64,000 bases of DNA from Paenibacillus sp. L3-i20 (GCF_022180385.2 NZ_BQME02000002.1:1736001-1800000); one strand, 5' to 3'; counted from the first letter of the stretch, positions 18,516 through 28,145 are shown. Notes: generated from the sequence alone by a model not told the origin. Numbers and translations are program-made.

Positions 18516-19802
18516 TTGAAAGCGATTACGCCAGATTATTCGTTGGAATACGCCAAGCAATTAGATCATGCGGATGAAATAGCCCATTTGCGTGAAGAGT
18601 TTATCGTACCTGAAGGCATCATTTATATGGATGGCAACTCCCTTGGACTAATGTCCAAACGTGCAGAACGTACAATGTTCGAGCTTGTAGAGTCTTGGAA
18701 AACACAAACAATAGAAGGCTGGACGCAAGGTGAACGCCCTTGGTTCTTCCTTCCAGAAGCTCTATCCGATAAGATGAGAGCACTTGTCGGCGCTGAACCA
18801 GGTGAAGTAAGCATTACTGGCTCCACCTCTACTAACATTCATCAGCTTGTAGCAACCTTCTACCAGCCAGAAGGAAAACGCACCAAAATTATGGCTACGG
18901 AACTTGATTTCCCAACCGATATTTATGCACTTCAAAGCCAACTACGATTAAAAGGCTACGACCCGGATACAAATCTTGTACGAGTAGCTAGCCGCAATGG
19001 TCGAATTATTGAAGAAGATGATATTATTGCAGCAATGACAGATGAGATTGCATTAATTCTTCTCCCTACTGTTCTTTATCGCAGCGGTCAACTTCTGGAT
19101 ATTAAACGATTAACCGCTGAAGCTCATGCTCGCGGCATCATTATCGGATTCGATGGTTGCCACTCTGTCGGCTCCATCCCTCATTATTTTAGCGAATGGG
19201 ATGTAGATTTTGCCCTATGGTGCAATTACAAATATTTGAACGGTGGACCCGGCAGTGTTGCATCTCTGTATGTAAACAAAAAACATTTTGGCCGGACACC
19301 AGGCTTAACAGGCTGGTACAGCTCGAACAAAAGCAAACAGTTCGACATGGATCATTCATTAACGGTTGAGCATACTGCTGGGGCTTATCAAATCGGAACT
19401 CCGCATATTTTCAGCATCGCACCATTAATTGGAGCATTAGAAATATTCGAACTGACTTCTATTGAAGCAATTCGCACAAAATCATTGCATATTACAAAAT
19501 ATATGATCCAATTAATTGAGCATGAACTTGAGGGGCTTGGATTCTCAGTAGCCAATCCGCTCGAAGATGAGCGTCGCTGTGGTCATGTTAGCTTGGAGCA
19601 TGACGAGGCGATTCGGATATGCAAAGCGCTTAAACAAAATCATATTATTCCAGATTACCGCGCTCCCAATGTCGTTCGTTTAGCACCAGTAGCTCTATAC
19701 ACAACTTACGAAGATGTATGGAAAACCGTACAAATTTTGAAGAGTATTATCGTAGAGAAGCAGTACGAAGGTTTTGATGCTAAACGGGGTGTAGTTGCTT
19801 AA
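18516..19802 (+). CDS. kynU: Kynureninase
   Basis: A 428-aa PLP enzyme (aspartate-aminotransferase fold) that hydrolyses kynurenine or 3-hydroxykynurenine to (3-hydroxy)anthranilate + alanine. Family motifs are MDGNSLGLMS near the N-terminus, GSTSTNIHQL for the phosphate site, GFDGCHSVGSIPH, and the Schiff-base lysine Lys239 in WCNYKYLNGGPGS, followed by GWYSS. It starts with TTG preceded by AGAGGTGA. It is monocistronic between its own promoter and terminator and is divergent from gapB. The rest of the 3-hydroxyanthranilate pathway lies downstream on the opposite strand, so 3-hydroxykynurenine is the likely useful substrate. Confidence 0.94.
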   Translation: MKAITPDYSLEYAKQLDHADEIAHLREEFIVPEGIIYMDGNSLGLMSKRAERTMFELVESWKTQTIEGWTQGERPWFFLPEALSDKMRALVGAEPGEVSITGSTSTNIHQLVATFYQPEGKRTKIMATELDFPTDIYALQSQLRLKGYDPDTNLVRVASRNGRIIEEDDIIAAMTDEIALILLPTVLYRSGQLLDIKRLTAEAHARGIIIGFDGCHSVGSIPHYFSEWDVDFALWCNYKYLNGGPGSVASLYVNKKHFGRTPGLTGWYSSNKSKQFDMDHSLTVEHTAGAYQIGTPHIFSIAPLIGALEIFELTSIEAIRTKSLHITKYMIQLIEHELEGLGFSVANPLEDERRCGHVSLEHDEAIRICKALKQNHIIPDYRAPNVVRLAPVALYTTYEDVWKTVQILKSIIVEKQYEGFDAKRGVVA

Positions 19803-19854
19803 TAACTTTTTTACAATTTAAAAGCATACATCAAGTAATACTATCTAATTAAAC

Positions 19855-19898
19855 CAGCGGCAGCTATGGACAAGTAAATAAAGTCCTCACTGTCGCTG
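19855..19898 (+). terminator. Terminator after kynU
   Basis: CAGCGGCAG pairs with CTGTCGCTG (one G-U), with an inner GGAC/GTCC helix. It is followed by a short T-stretch. Confidence 0.6.
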
Positions 19899-19920
19899 TT
19901 TGATTAAACGTGGAAGAATC

Positions 19921-20874
19921 CTATTCTTGGTACTTCGAGTGATTATGACGCTCACATTCGAACAAATAACAACTTGTACTCATCGATGTATTATATTTCA
20001 TTTGTGGGATATAGCCAGATGATATGTGTTCGAACATATTCTCATATTCTCTTTTTTCCTCAATTAACTCCCGAATATGCTCTTCTTTATCTCCTTCAGT
20101 CCAGTCATCATCGCAAATGTCTTCTTTAGCTTCGCGAATGTCTTCTACTTTTTGTTGAATGACTTCATTTATATGATCACGAGCAAGATTTGGTTTGTCA
20201 CTTTTAATTAGAGCATAAGCGTAACCACCTACCCAATCTGGTGTCTTCCAATAATTTTCCCAGCCTTTTTCGAACCATTGGATTGCTTCCTCAAAGTAAC
20301 CTAATTCAACGTACAATTCTGCTATTTCAACTGTACCGACAAATTCATCATCCTCTTCAGAGAATGTAGCTAATCTATTTAATGCTTGCTCGTTTCTACC
20401 AAGCTCGATCAAGCACTTAACATGGCTATACAAAGCATAATCCGATTTGTTTGAACACATGAGAAAATAATCTGATGCCACTTTTAAGTGTCCTAAATGA
20501 TAGTTTGCTATAGCTAAATTATTATACGCTTCATTTGAAGATTGTATTGATATGGATTGATGCAATGCGTCAGAAGCTAATTGCCACATTTCCATTTCGA
20601 TATAGATTTCACCTAATAGATTAAATGGAAAATGTGATTTGGGATTTAAATCGACAGCTTCTTTGATTAATTTTAAAGCTGCTTCCCTGTTGCACTCCTC
20701 ATGAAAATAAATCCAAGCAAGGTTATTTAGCGATTGAATATTTCGAGATTGTTCCACAGCTTTTTGGAAGAGCTTTAACGCTTCCTGATATTCATTTTTT
20801 TCAAAAAACTCGATAGCCCTTAAATTTATGCTCAAATAACGTATCCCCTTAATCTGATCGATATTTACTTCCAT
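19921..20874 (-). CDS. Tetratricopeptide-repeat protein of unknown function
   Basis: A 317-aa soluble protein made of consecutive TPR-like helix pairs. Examples are AIEFFEKNEYQEALKLFQKAV, NNLAWIYFHEECNREAALKL, FNLLGEIYIEMEMWQLASDAL and ELYVELGYFEEAIQWFEKGW. An acidic, charged segment at about residues 235-285 (EDIREAKEDICDDDWTEGDK) and a Cys/His-containing tail follow. No signal peptide is visible. TPRs mediate protein-protein contacts and the partner is unknown. The gene and the next three minus-strand genes form a small hypothetical block that separates kynU from the rest of the catabolic island. Confidence 0.7.
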   Translation of the reverse strand: MEVNIDQIKGIRYLSINLRAIEFFEKNEYQEALKLFQKAVEQSRNIQSLNNLAWIYFHEECNREAALKLIKEAVDLNPKSHFPFNLLGEIYIEMEMWQLASDALHQSISIQSSNEAYNNLAIANYHLGHLKVASDYFLMCSNKSDYALYSHVKCLIELGRNEQALNRLATFSEEDDEFVGTVEIAELYVELGYFEEAIQWFEKGWENYWKTPDWVGGYAYALIKSDKPNLARDHINEVIQQKVEDIREAKEDICDDDWTEGDKEEHIRELIEEKREYENMFEHISSGYIPQMKYNTSMSTSCYLFECERHNHSKYQE

Positions 20875-20964
20875 CTCGACTCTTATTCCAATTCTTTTGA
20901 AATGTTTCTATATTAAAAGCCTATTCATTATGCACATCGTTTACAAGTAAAAAAATGATTATAA

Positions 20965-21330
20965 TTAAATTAACCCCTGATCTTTAGGAAAGATTCCTTG
21001 AATAACAGATATAGCTTTAGCTTTTGATAAGTTGATGTACTCGATAATTTGTTCAAAATGATATACCTCAAGCTCACAGTCTTTATTTTGTTCGATAATA
21101 TCAAAATCGTTGTACATACTTTCAATAAACATTTGTAAATCTTCAGAAGTAATTCCTTCAATCTCTTTAGGAACAGTATCCATTCCGAGCCATTCTCTTA
21201 GGTTACTATAGTTATAATGGCACAATAATTTCGTATTCATTTTTCTAAAATCTGAATGCCACTTTCCCAAAAAGCTTGGGTCAGAATCTTGTTTTCGCTT
21301 AAATCCTTGTGGAAAATAAATAAATTCCAT
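20965..21330 (-). CDS. Hypothetical protein (121 aa)
   Basis: It begins MEFIYFPQGFKRKQDSDPSF. The protein is acidic and soluble, with a predicted mostly helical C-terminal half (EDLQMFIESMYNDFDIIEQN). There is no signal peptide or membrane segment. I do not recognise the family. Size and its place in a block of small orphan genes would fit an immunity-type or stray accessory protein, but nothing in the sequence proves that. Confidence 0.5.
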   Translation of the reverse strand: MEFIYFPQGFKRKQDSDPSFLGKWHSDFRKMNTKLLCHYNYSNLREWLGMDTVPKEIEGITSEDLQMFIESMYNDFDIIEQNKDCELEVYHFEQIIEYINLSKAKAISVIQGIFPKDQGLI

Positions 21331-21478
21331 CCAAACAAAATCAGAAACTAGAAAAGTAGAAGATCCAATTAAGCGTGTTCTTACGTCAGATAAGGGGATG
21401 TTCCTTCAAAAATATAAAAACTATTCTTTAGCAATTGTTCATTACAATAAATTTCAATAAAACAATACTAAAAAGAAA

Positions 21479-21519
21479 ATGGCCGCTTACGAAATCTTAT
21501 CATTCGTACAGCGACCATC
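21479..21519 (-). terminator. Terminator after the 111-aa gene
   Basis: On the minus strand ATGGTCGCT...TACGAAT pairs with ATTTCGTA-AGCGGCCAT, followed by TTTTCTTTTT. Confidence 0.65.
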
Positions 21520-21563
21520 TTTAACTTTTTGAGGCAACTATCATCGATATAAAAGCTGCAAAA

Positions 21564-21899
21564 CTATTTTTTCGCATGACTTCTAGCATGAGTGGATGGC
21601 GAAAATGAAACGATATATTTCCCTACAAGTTCTTTCCTTACTTCTTCTGTTAATGCCAATCCCTGTTTATTATGTTCTTCTTCAAGTTCGATTCCATTTG
21701 GAAATATTTCATCATTACTCCAATCAATCCATTCACCATATTTATATACCCATTCCATTAAATTCGACTTCAGATCGGTTGAGAGGGGGATCTCTTCTAT
21801 CCACAAGTTACAACTACAATGATTACACCATATAGGATCGGCACTTACATCTCCTTCAACTTTTAATTCAAATGTTTTTTGTTCACATAAACAATCCAT
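21564..21899 (-). CDS. Hypothetical protein with N-terminal Cys-rich motif (111 aa)
   Basis: The protein begins MDCLCEQKTFELKVEGD and then has WCNHCSCNLW, so two Cys pairs (C-x-C and C-x2-C-x-C) could bind zinc. The rest is charged and contains EWIDWSNDEIFPNG. It resembles small uncharacterised proteins seen in Bacillales genomes (recalled, no function known). It has its own terminator. Confidence 0.6.
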   Translation of the reverse strand: MDCLCEQKTFELKVEGDVSADPIWCNHCSCNLWIEEIPLSTDLKSNLMEWVYKYGEWIDWSNDEIFPNGIELEEEHNKQGLALTEEVRKELVGKYIVSFSPSTHARSHAKK

Positions 21900-21949
21900 A
21901 TTTAATATGCTCCTTTAAATTTATTGAACTCCCGCAAGTCCGAAGTAAA

Positions 21950-22240
21950 TCAGAAAAAGGTTGAAGGGTCTACTATTATCCATACAAATAATGCGATATT
22001 TAAACAACTTACACATATACCACCTATAAGATAACCTTTATAAGACCTATTTTTCTTTTTCAAATACATGATAAATGGCAACAAATACACCCATTGATAA
22101 AAACCAACAAATACATGATTATAAGTAAATACACCATCATCAATGATATCAATTAACATCAAACCATACGCGCCAAAATAAAACACAATTACATAAATAA
22201 AAGTTAAGCCAAAACTTAATATAAATTTCTTATTTAACAT
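21950..22240 (-). CDS. Small integral membrane protein (96 aa)
   Basis: Three hydrophobic segments are visible, at about residues 6-31, 44-60 and 70-90. A basic KKKNRSYKGY loop lies between the second and third. No family was recognised. It may be co-transcribed with the Cys-rich gene 50 nt downstream. The stretch from 22241 to the next terminator holds no gene I can support. Confidence 0.5.
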   Translation of the reverse strand: MLNKKFILSFGLTFIYVIVFYFGAYGLMLIDIIDDGVFTYNHVFVGFYQWVYLLPFIMYLKKKNRSYKGYLIGGICVSCLNIALFVWIIVDPSTFF

Positions 22241-22511
22241 ACTTCACAACCCTTTTTGAAATCAAAAATCATTCACACGGTTGTTTTTCATGATGGATAT
22301 CAAAAGTATACTTTTCTTATTCGATGTTGTATTCTCATGCTGCCTGTTATCTAGAAACGAAACCACACCAAATATTGTTGCAAATACTTTGTTACAACAC
22401 CATTGAATGGTCAATCGAACGTTTGACAGTTAGCTTTCCCGCCTCGTTTACAGGCTTTATGTTCAGAGATATTTCTTCCCCTTTCTGAGAAGAGAAGACA
22501 AGAAAATAAAT

Positions 22512-22558
22512 AAAAGTGCTACCACGGAAGGTTTGTACCTTCTTAGGCAACACTTTTG
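22512..22558 (-). terminator. Terminator of the 3-hydroxyanthranilate catabolic operon
   Basis: On the minus strand AAAAGTGTTGCC...GAAGG pairs with CCTTC...GGTAGCACTTTT. It lies ~50 nt beyond the stop of the last gene of the seven-gene operon. Confidence 0.65.
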
Positions 22559-22609
22559 ATCTAAAAGCATGCATGATAGTCGCTCCGTGAGCGACATCAC
22601 CCACTACCA

Positions 22610-23401
22610 TTATTTACAGCTAAATGACACGCTGCCAAGTCCCGAAAATTGCGCTGCAATTGTATCTCCCGGTTCGAATGCGAATGCTTCTGTAATTGCT
22701 CCACTTAGAATTACATCTCCTTTGCGTAATCCAAGTCCACGTTCGCCAAGCTTATTGACAGCCCAAGCGACAGATACAGCCGGATCACCAAGGACAGCAG
22801 CACCAGCCCCTGTCGCAACAACTTCGTTGTTTTTCGTAAATACGATGCCGACTTCTGGCAAGTTTACATCCTGAACGGGCACCATTTTACTGCCGATCAT
22901 AAATTTAGCTGAGGAGCAGTTGTCTGCTACTACGTCTGGTAGTGTAAATTTGAAATCCAAGTAGCGACTATCGATAACTTCGATTGCAGCAGCTACGTAT
23001 TGCGTAGCACGCAACACATCTTCACCTGTCACGTTAGTACCTTTCAAATCTTCACCGATAAAAAAAGCAATTTCCGGCTCAGCTTTCGGATGTATCAGAG
23101 TGCTAAAGTCTAGCTGCTCCCACTCTAGCGCAAGCATGTCGCTCGTTAGCTCTCCATAAATCGCTTCAAAAACACCCATCATTTGCTGCTTAGCTTTGCT
23201 CGTAAGTCCAAGCTTATAACCGATAGAGCGTGTTCCAGTAGCAATTTTACGTTTGAGCAACTCTTCTTGCAATTCATATGCTTGTTCCATCGTTAAATCT
23301 GGATATTTATCTGTAACTTTAACAACTTCTCGGCGATCTCGTTCAGCTTCGAACAAATACGTTACGATTTCATTTTCTATTTCACGAGTCATCTCCATCA
23401 T
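22610..23401 (-). CDS. 4-oxalocrotonate (2-oxo-3-hexenedioate) decarboxylase
   Basis: A 263-aa member of the decarboxylase/hydratase family (DmpH/XylI/AmnE type). The motif IHPKAEPEIAFFIGEDL distinguishes it from the paralogous hydratase in the same operon, which reads APRIEAEIGFIL. It decarboxylates 2-oxo-3-hexenedioate to 2-hydroxypenta-2,4-dienoate with a divalent metal, and partners physically with the hydratase in known systems. Its ATG directly abuts the aldolase stop (TAA-ATG), which suggests coupling. It is the last gene of the operon. Confidence 0.88.
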   Translation of the reverse strand: MMEMTREIENEIVTYLFEAERDRREVVKVTDKYPDLTMEQAYELQEELLKRKIATGTRSIGYKLGLTSKAKQQMMGVFEAIYGELTSDMLALEWEQLDFSTLIHPKAEPEIAFFIGEDLKGTNVTGEDVLRATQYVAAAIEVIDSRYLDFKFTLPDVVADNCSSAKFMIGSKMVPVQDVNLPEVGIVFTKNNEVVATGAGAAVLGDPAVSVAWAVNKLGERGLGLRKGDVILSGAITEAFAFEPGDTIAAQFSGLGSVSFSCK

Positions 23402-24433
23402 TTATTGCACCTCGCTTTTTCTTCTATCTGCTAGTTCAGCTGCTACGTCAATAATCATATCTTCTTGTCCGCCAATAATGCCTCTGCGGCCAAGTTCGAT
23501 TAAAATATCGCGAGAGTCGATACCGAATTTTTTCCCCGCACGCGATGCATGAAGAAGGAAACTTGAATACACTCCAGCGTACCCCATTACGAGACTGCCA
23601 GTAACAATTTCTTGTGGGCGCTGAAGCAAGGGACCTACAATATGCTCAGCCAAATCCATCATTTTATATAAATCGATTCCGATATTTAGACCTAAACGAT
23701 CCAATACAGCAACAAGCACCTCTGTTTGCGTATTGCCCGCTCCTGCACCTAAGCAACGAACACTTCCGTCAATACGAGTTGCGCCTTCTTCGATAGCTAC
23801 CAGCGTATTCGCAACTGCAAGTGATAGATTGTTGTGCGCATGGAAACCAATTTCAATAGATAACGATTCTCTCAACGCTTCTATCCGTTCCCGAACTTGA
23901 TGCGGCAACATGGCGCCGGCAGAATCCGTAACATACACAGCTTCAGCACCATAACTCTCCATTAATTTCGCTTGTTCAACAAGCTTTTCGACCGGAGCAG
24001 TATGAGACATCATTAGAAAACCTAACGCTTCCATACCAAGCTCTCTCGCCATATAAAGATGCTGCGCAGAAACATCTGCTTCCGTTACATGAGTTGCAAC
24101 ACGGACAAGGCTTGCACCTAATGAACGAGCTTGCTTGAGCTCATGAACCGTCCCGATTCCCGGCAGCAGCAATACAGCAATTTTCGATTTTTTGCTCTCA
24201 TCAACAGCCGCTTCAATAAGCTTCATCTCATCAACGAGCGAACGTCCATATTGCAGCGTCGAGCCGCCAAGACCATCACCATGACTAACCTCAATGTTAT
24301 GAACGCCCGCATCATCAAGCGCACGAACAACATTGCGTACTTGAGCTTCTGTAAATTGATGAGCGACCGCATGACTGCCATCTCGCAAGGACACTTCTGT
24401 AATTTGGACAGGCTTATTACTTTTTCGAATCAT
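23402..24433 (-). CDS. 4-hydroxy-2-oxovalerate aldolase
   Basis: A DmpG/BphI-type class II aldolase that splits 4-hydroxy-2-oxovalerate into pyruvate and acetaldehyde. The metal and active-site motifs are ITEVSLRDGSHAVAHQF near the start and IGFHAHNNLSLAV. The C-terminal DmpG communication domain is present. I chose the ATG at 24433 (343 aa), preceded by GCGAGGTG; an extension to 24457 would overlap the previous gene. It lies 4 nt after the acetaldehyde dehydrogenase, with which DmpG-type enzymes form a channelling complex. Confidence 0.93.
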   Translation of the reverse strand: MIRKSNKPVQITEVSLRDGSHAVAHQFTEAQVRNVVRALDDAGVHNIEVSHGDGLGGSTLQYGRSLVDEMKLIEAAVDESKKSKIAVLLLPGIGTVHELKQARSLGASLVRVATHVTEADVSAQHLYMARELGMEALGFLMMSHTAPVEKLVEQAKLMESYGAEAVYVTDSAGAMLPHQVRERIEALRESLSIEIGFHAHNNLSLAVANTLVAIEEGATRIDGSVRCLGAGAGNTQTEVLVAVLDRLGLNIGIDLYKMMDLAEHIVGPLLQRPQEIVTGSLVMGYAGVYSSFLLHASRAGKKFGIDSRDILIELGRRGIIGGQEDMIIDVAAELADRRKSEVQ

Positions 24434-24437
24434 CACT

Positions 24438-25331
24438 TTACACCTCGCTCTTGGCAATGTTGTTGTCTGCTAGACGGTTTTTTGCATAATCTTCCGCAAC
24501 TCTTACAGCCGCCGCTGTCATAATATCTAAGTTGCCTGCGTATGGAGCGAAGTAATCTCCTGCACCTTCTACCTCTAGAAATACGGATACACGATTGTCG
24601 TCAAAAATAGGCTCTTGCTTCAATCGATATCCCGGTACATAATCTTTTACTCTATCAACCATATCGTAGATCGCTTTACTAATCGCAGCTTGATCCATAT
24701 TTCTCACTTCACAATAAACGGTATCGCGCATCATAAATGGAGGTTCAGCCGGATTAAGAACGATCAGCGCTTTGCCTCGATCCGCTCCACCAACCTCTTC
24801 GATGCCACGACGAGTCGTAATCGTAAATTCATCGATGTTCGCGCGTGTGCCTGGACCAGCGCTTTTGCTAGAGATCGTCGCTACGATTTCTGCATATTCC
24901 ACATCAGCAGCTTCATTAATCGCATGGATAATTGGAATCGTCGCTTGCCCGCCGCATGTAATCATATTGACATTGGTTGCATCAAGATGTTGACCCATAT
25001 TTACGACTGGTGAGAGGAACGGTCCTACTGCTGCTGGGGTTAGATCAATAACTAGTTTGCCTAGCCCTTGCAATACTTCATTATGTTTCACATGCGCCTT
25101 AGCAGAAGTTGCATCAAAGACGATATCCGCTAGATCTGGATTGTCTGCAAATGCCTGAATCCCATTCGAAAATGTCGCATAACCACGCTGTTTCGCCCGC
25201 TCCAAACCTTCAGAGTTCGGATCAATCCCGACAAGCGCAGTCATCTCTAGCCACTGACTTCTTTCTAGCTTATACATTAAGTCTGTTCCGATGTTCCCGG
25301 AGCCGATTATAGCTGCTTTTATTTTCCCCAT
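24438..25331 (-). CDS. Acetaldehyde dehydrogenase (CoA-acylating)
   Basis: A ~297-aa DmpF/BphJ-type enzyme that oxidises acetaldehyde + CoA + NAD to acetyl-CoA. The Rossmann motif AAIIGSGNIGTDLMYKL is at the N-terminus. The catalytic Cys lies in NMITCGGQATIP, and SSKSAGPGTRANIDEFT follows. Two ATGs are possible, 25337 and 25331; AGGAGG spacing favours the second. It is adjacent to the aldolase, so toxic acetaldehyde would be channelled. Confidence 0.93.
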   Translation of the reverse strand: MGKIKAAIIGSGNIGTDLMYKLERSQWLEMTALVGIDPNSEGLERAKQRGYATFSNGIQAFADNPDLADIVFDATSAKAHVKHNEVLQGLGKLVIDLTPAAVGPFLSPVVNMGQHLDATNVNMITCGGQATIPIIHAINEAADVEYAEIVATISSKSAGPGTRANIDEFTITTRRGIEEVGGADRGKALIVLNPAEPPFMMRDTVYCEVRNMDQAAISKAIYDMVDRVKDYVPGYRLKQEPIFDDNRVSVFLEVEGAGDYFAPYAGNLDIMTAAAVRVAEDYAKNRLADNNIAKSEV

Positions 25332-25344
25332 CGTCATTACCCTC

Positions 25345-26124
25345 CTACTGAAATGAAACGGATACCGATCCGATTGAGCCGAAGCGTGCTTCGATATAAT
25401 CTCCCGCTTGTACAGCTACTGCCCCTGACAATGCCCCCGGCAAAATAATTTCCCCAGCTTTAAGCGATATTCCGAATTCGCTAAGTTTATTAGCTAGCCA
25501 TGCAATCGCATGTGCTGGATGCCCAAGTGCTGCTGCACCTGCTCCCGTTGCAAGCTGCTCGCCATTTTTGAAAAGGATCATGCCAAGATCTCGAAGATCA
25601 ATGTTGTCAATTGGCGTTTTTTTACCCCCAACGACGACTCTAGCAGAAGAACCATTGTCAGCTACCGTATCAATCAGTTTAATCTTCCAATCTACAATTC
25701 TACTATCGATAATTTCTAAAGTAGGAACGATATATTTGGTTGCCATTAATACATCTAGGAAAGTTACATCAGGCCCCGAAAGATCACGCTCAAGAATAAA
25801 CCCGATTTCTGCTTCGATGCGCGGTGCAACAAATTCACTAACGTTTACTGCGCTTCCATCAGCAACTTCCATATCATCAAGCAAATGTCCATAATCAGGC
25901 TCATTGACATTCAGCATCGTTTGCATCGCTTTACTTGTAAGACCAACCTTTTTGCCGATAATTGTTCGCCCTGCTGCCTGCTTTACTTTAACAACTTGCA
26001 ATTGCACATTGTATGCATCTGTAACAGTCATATCTGAATAACGTTCTGTAAAAGGGGCGATAGCGACTTTCGTCGTTTCCGCTTCAATTAGCTCCGTTGC
26101 TAATATATCGATGTTTGGCTTCAT
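25345..26124 (-). CDS. 2-oxopent-4-enoate (2-hydroxypenta-2,4-dienoate) hydratase
   Basis: A 259-aa DmpE/XylJ-type hydratase that adds water to 2-hydroxypenta-2,4-dienoate to give 4-hydroxy-2-oxovalerate. Family motifs are IGKKVGLTSKAMQ, APRIEAEIGFILERDL and GAGAAALGHPAHAIAWLANKL. It is clearly paralogous to the decarboxylase at 22610, and the acidic-residue contexts separate the two. GAGAGG precedes the ATG. It lies 13 nt upstream of the acetaldehyde dehydrogenase in the operon. Confidence 0.88.
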   Translation of the reverse strand: MKPNIDILATELIEAETTKVAIAPFTERYSDMTVTDAYNVQLQVVKVKQAAGRTIIGKKVGLTSKAMQTMLNVNEPDYGHLLDDMEVADGSAVNVSEFVAPRIEAEIGFILERDLSGPDVTFLDVLMATKYIVPTLEIIDSRIVDWKIKLIDTVADNGSSARVVVGGKKTPIDNIDLRDLGMILFKNGEQLATGAGAAALGHPAHAIAWLANKLSEFGISLKAGEIILPGALSGAVAVQAGDYIEARFGSIGSVSVSFQ

Positions 26125-26188
26125 AGTATCGACCTCTCTTTTCTCCTAAAAGTAAAGCGGATGGTGACGAATTCGTCACCATCTTCAT

Positions 26189-27655
26189 TTATAACTTCAT
26201 CGTGATCGATTTTGCTTCTGTGTAGAAATCAAAGCTGTGACGACCGCCTTCGCGGCCAATTCCACTTGCCTTCGAACCGCCAAACGGCGTCCGTAAATCG
26301 CGGAAATACCAGCAATTAATCCAGAATAGTCCAGAGTTAACCGCAGCGGCTACTCGGTGTGCACGGCGCAGATCATTAGTCCAAACGACACCTGCCAATC
26401 CGTATATCGAATCGTTAGCTATGTGAATTGCTTCTTCTTCTGTTTTGAACGGAATAACGACTAGAACTGGTCCGAAAATTTCTTCTTGTGCCACACGCAT
26501 CTTGTTATCAACATCATAAAGTACAGTTGGCTTGTAGAAGTTGCCTTCGCCAAGTCCTTCAACACGAGTACCCCCACAACCTAACTTAGCGCCTTCGGCA
26601 AGGCCGATCTCCACATACTCATGAACAGATTCAAGATGCGACTTCGATACAAGAGCTCCCATATCTGTGTTTTCATCCATCGGCATGCCGACTTTGATCT
26701 CATTCACCACTGCAATAAACTTTTCTAAAAACTTGTCGTATACGCTTTCATGAAGCAACATACGAGAGCCTGCCAAACAAATTTGTCCTTGATTGCGATA
26801 GATTGCATCAATCGAGCCTTTCACCACTTCATCCAAATCAGCATCCTCAAACACGATGTTAGCTGACTTGCCACCAAGCTCCAATGAAACTGGAATAAGT
26901 GATTCTGCTGCATTGCGCATAACCGTCTTGCCAGTACCCGACTCGCCTACAAAGGAAATGCGGCGAACATGCGGATGGGATGCCATAATCGTACCGACTG
27001 TGCTGCCAGATCCAGCGATAATATTGAGCACTCCGGGAGGAAGACCGGCATCATTGGCAATTTCACCTAATACAAATGCGCTTAGTGGCGTATAAGATGC
27101 GGGTTTAACGACAACGGTGTTGCCCGCTGCAAGTGCTGCTGACACTTTCCATGTCATTTGCATAAAAGGCAAGTTCCAAGGAATAATGATGCTCGTCACA
27201 CCAGCTGGAGCATATTTTGTATAAGACATCATACCTTGTTTCTCATAACTCTCAGCATGATGATATAGAGCCATTTCAGCGAAAAAGCGCATATTCGACG
27301 CCGCTCTTGGAATATCGAATCCAAGGCTTTCTTTGATCGGCTTGCCAACATCAAGCGTTTCGAGAACAGCAATTTCTTGGCGACGCTCCATAATCATATC
27401 GGACATGCGGCATAAAATTTCGGCTCTTTTTTCAACCGTCATCGTGCTCCACACGCCACTTTCAAACGTACGCTGCGCTACCTCAATTGCTCTTACCGTA
27501 TCCGCTTCATTTGCCATTGCTACTGTTGCAAGCTTCGTGTTTGTTGCTGGATTAATCGTATCGAACGTGTTGCCAGAGATGGAATCGACGAATTCACCGC
27601 CGATAAATAACTTCGCATCCTTTACAGCAGGATTCGCTATAGTTCCATGATTCAC
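26189..27655 (-). CDS. 2-aminomuconate-6-semialdehyde (2-hydroxymuconate semialdehyde-type) dehydrogenase
   Basis: A ~488-aa aldehyde dehydrogenase. The NAD-binding motif is FVGESGTGKTVM, the catalytic Glu lies in LELGGKSAN, and the catalytic Cys in RNQGQICLAGSRML. It ends with the FGGSKASGIGREGG family motif. The context between dioxygenase/deaminase and the lower meta pathway points to oxidation of 2-aminomuconate semialdehyde to 2-aminomuconate. The start is probably the GTG at 27655, 8 nt after AGGAGG; a GTG at 27664 overlaps that site. The specific substrate is inferred from neighbours. Confidence 0.88.
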   Translation of the reverse strand: MNHGTIANPAVKDAKLFIGGEFVDSISGNTFDTINPATNTKLATVAMANEADTVRAIEVAQRTFESGVWSTMTVEKRAEILCRMSDMIMERRQEIAVLETLDVGKPIKESLGFDIPRAASNMRFFAEMALYHHAESYEKQGMMSYTKYAPAGVTSIIIPWNLPFMQMTWKVSAALAAGNTVVVKPASYTPLSAFVLGEIANDAGLPPGVLNIIAGSGSTVGTIMASHPHVRRISFVGESGTGKTVMRNAAESLIPVSLELGGKSANIVFEDADLDEVVKGSIDAIYRNQGQICLAGSRMLLHESVYDKFLEKFIAVVNEIKVGMPMDENTDMGALVSKSHLESVHEYVEIGLAEGAKLGCGGTRVEGLGEGNFYKPTVLYDVDNKMRVAQEEIFGPVLVVIPFKTEEEAIHIANDSIYGLAGVVWTNDLRRAHRVAAAVNSGLFWINCWYFRDLRTPFGGSKASGIGREGGRHSFDFYTEAKSITMKL

Positions 27656-27667
27656 GTACAGCACCTC

Positions 27668-28132
27668 CTACTCTTCAATTTCGAGAGTCATTTCAATTTC
27701 AATCGCAGTTCCATTAGGCAATTGAGCCATGCCAACCGCTGAGCGGCCATGCTTGCCCTTTTCACCGAACACTTCTACTAACAAATCAGAAGCTCCGTTC
27801 ATTACTTTGGGCTGTTGTATAAAGTCTTCGGTGCTATTGACGAATCCTAAAATTTTTACGACACGCTTCACCTTACTTAACTCACCAAGCTCTTGTTTCA
27901 CGACCTTCAATAAATTGATCATCGACTGCCTTGAAGCAAGATATCCTTCCTCAACTGTGAGGTCGCGACCTAATTTCCCGTTATATTCATCTACACCTTG
28001 CCCCGCCGTGAAAAGTAGATTACCTGCTCTTACACAAGTAACGTAGTTGCCTACTAATGGACGTGCAGGTCCAAGCGTAATACCTAATCTCTCTAAATTT
28101 TGCTCTGGTGTTGTCATCACTTGATCTTCCAT
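27668..28132 (-). CDS. 2-aminomuconate deaminase (RidA/YjgF family)
   Basis: A 154-aa RidA-fold protein with GQGVDEYNGKLGRDLTVEEG, VKILGFVNSTEDFIQQP and HGRSAVGMAQLPNGTAIEIE. In 2-aminophenol and 2-nitrobenzoate pathways (AmnD/NbaF) this family member hydrolyses 2-aminomuconate to 4-oxalocrotonate + ammonia. The operon position between the dioxygenase and the dehydrogenase supports that role over general enamine deamination. The start is the ATG at 28132 with AAGGTGA upstream; a longer frame to 28192 overlaps the dioxygenase gene. Confidence 0.85.
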   Translation of the reverse strand: MEDQVMTTPEQNLERLGITLGPARPLVGNYVTCVRAGNLLFTAGQGVDEYNGKLGRDLTVEEGYLASRQSMINLLKVVKQELGELSKVKRVVKILGFVNSTEDFIQQPKVMNGASDLLVEVFGEKGKHGRSAVGMAQLPNGTAIEIEMTLEIEE

Positions 28133-28145
28133 GCTGCTCACCTTC

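Noticed and set aside
22392..22610. 72-codon minus-strand frame after the decarboxylase gene; T-box-like GGTAGCAC sequence
   Set aside because: The frame spans the operon terminator and has no RBS. The sequence lacks the T-box core and lies at a 3' end.
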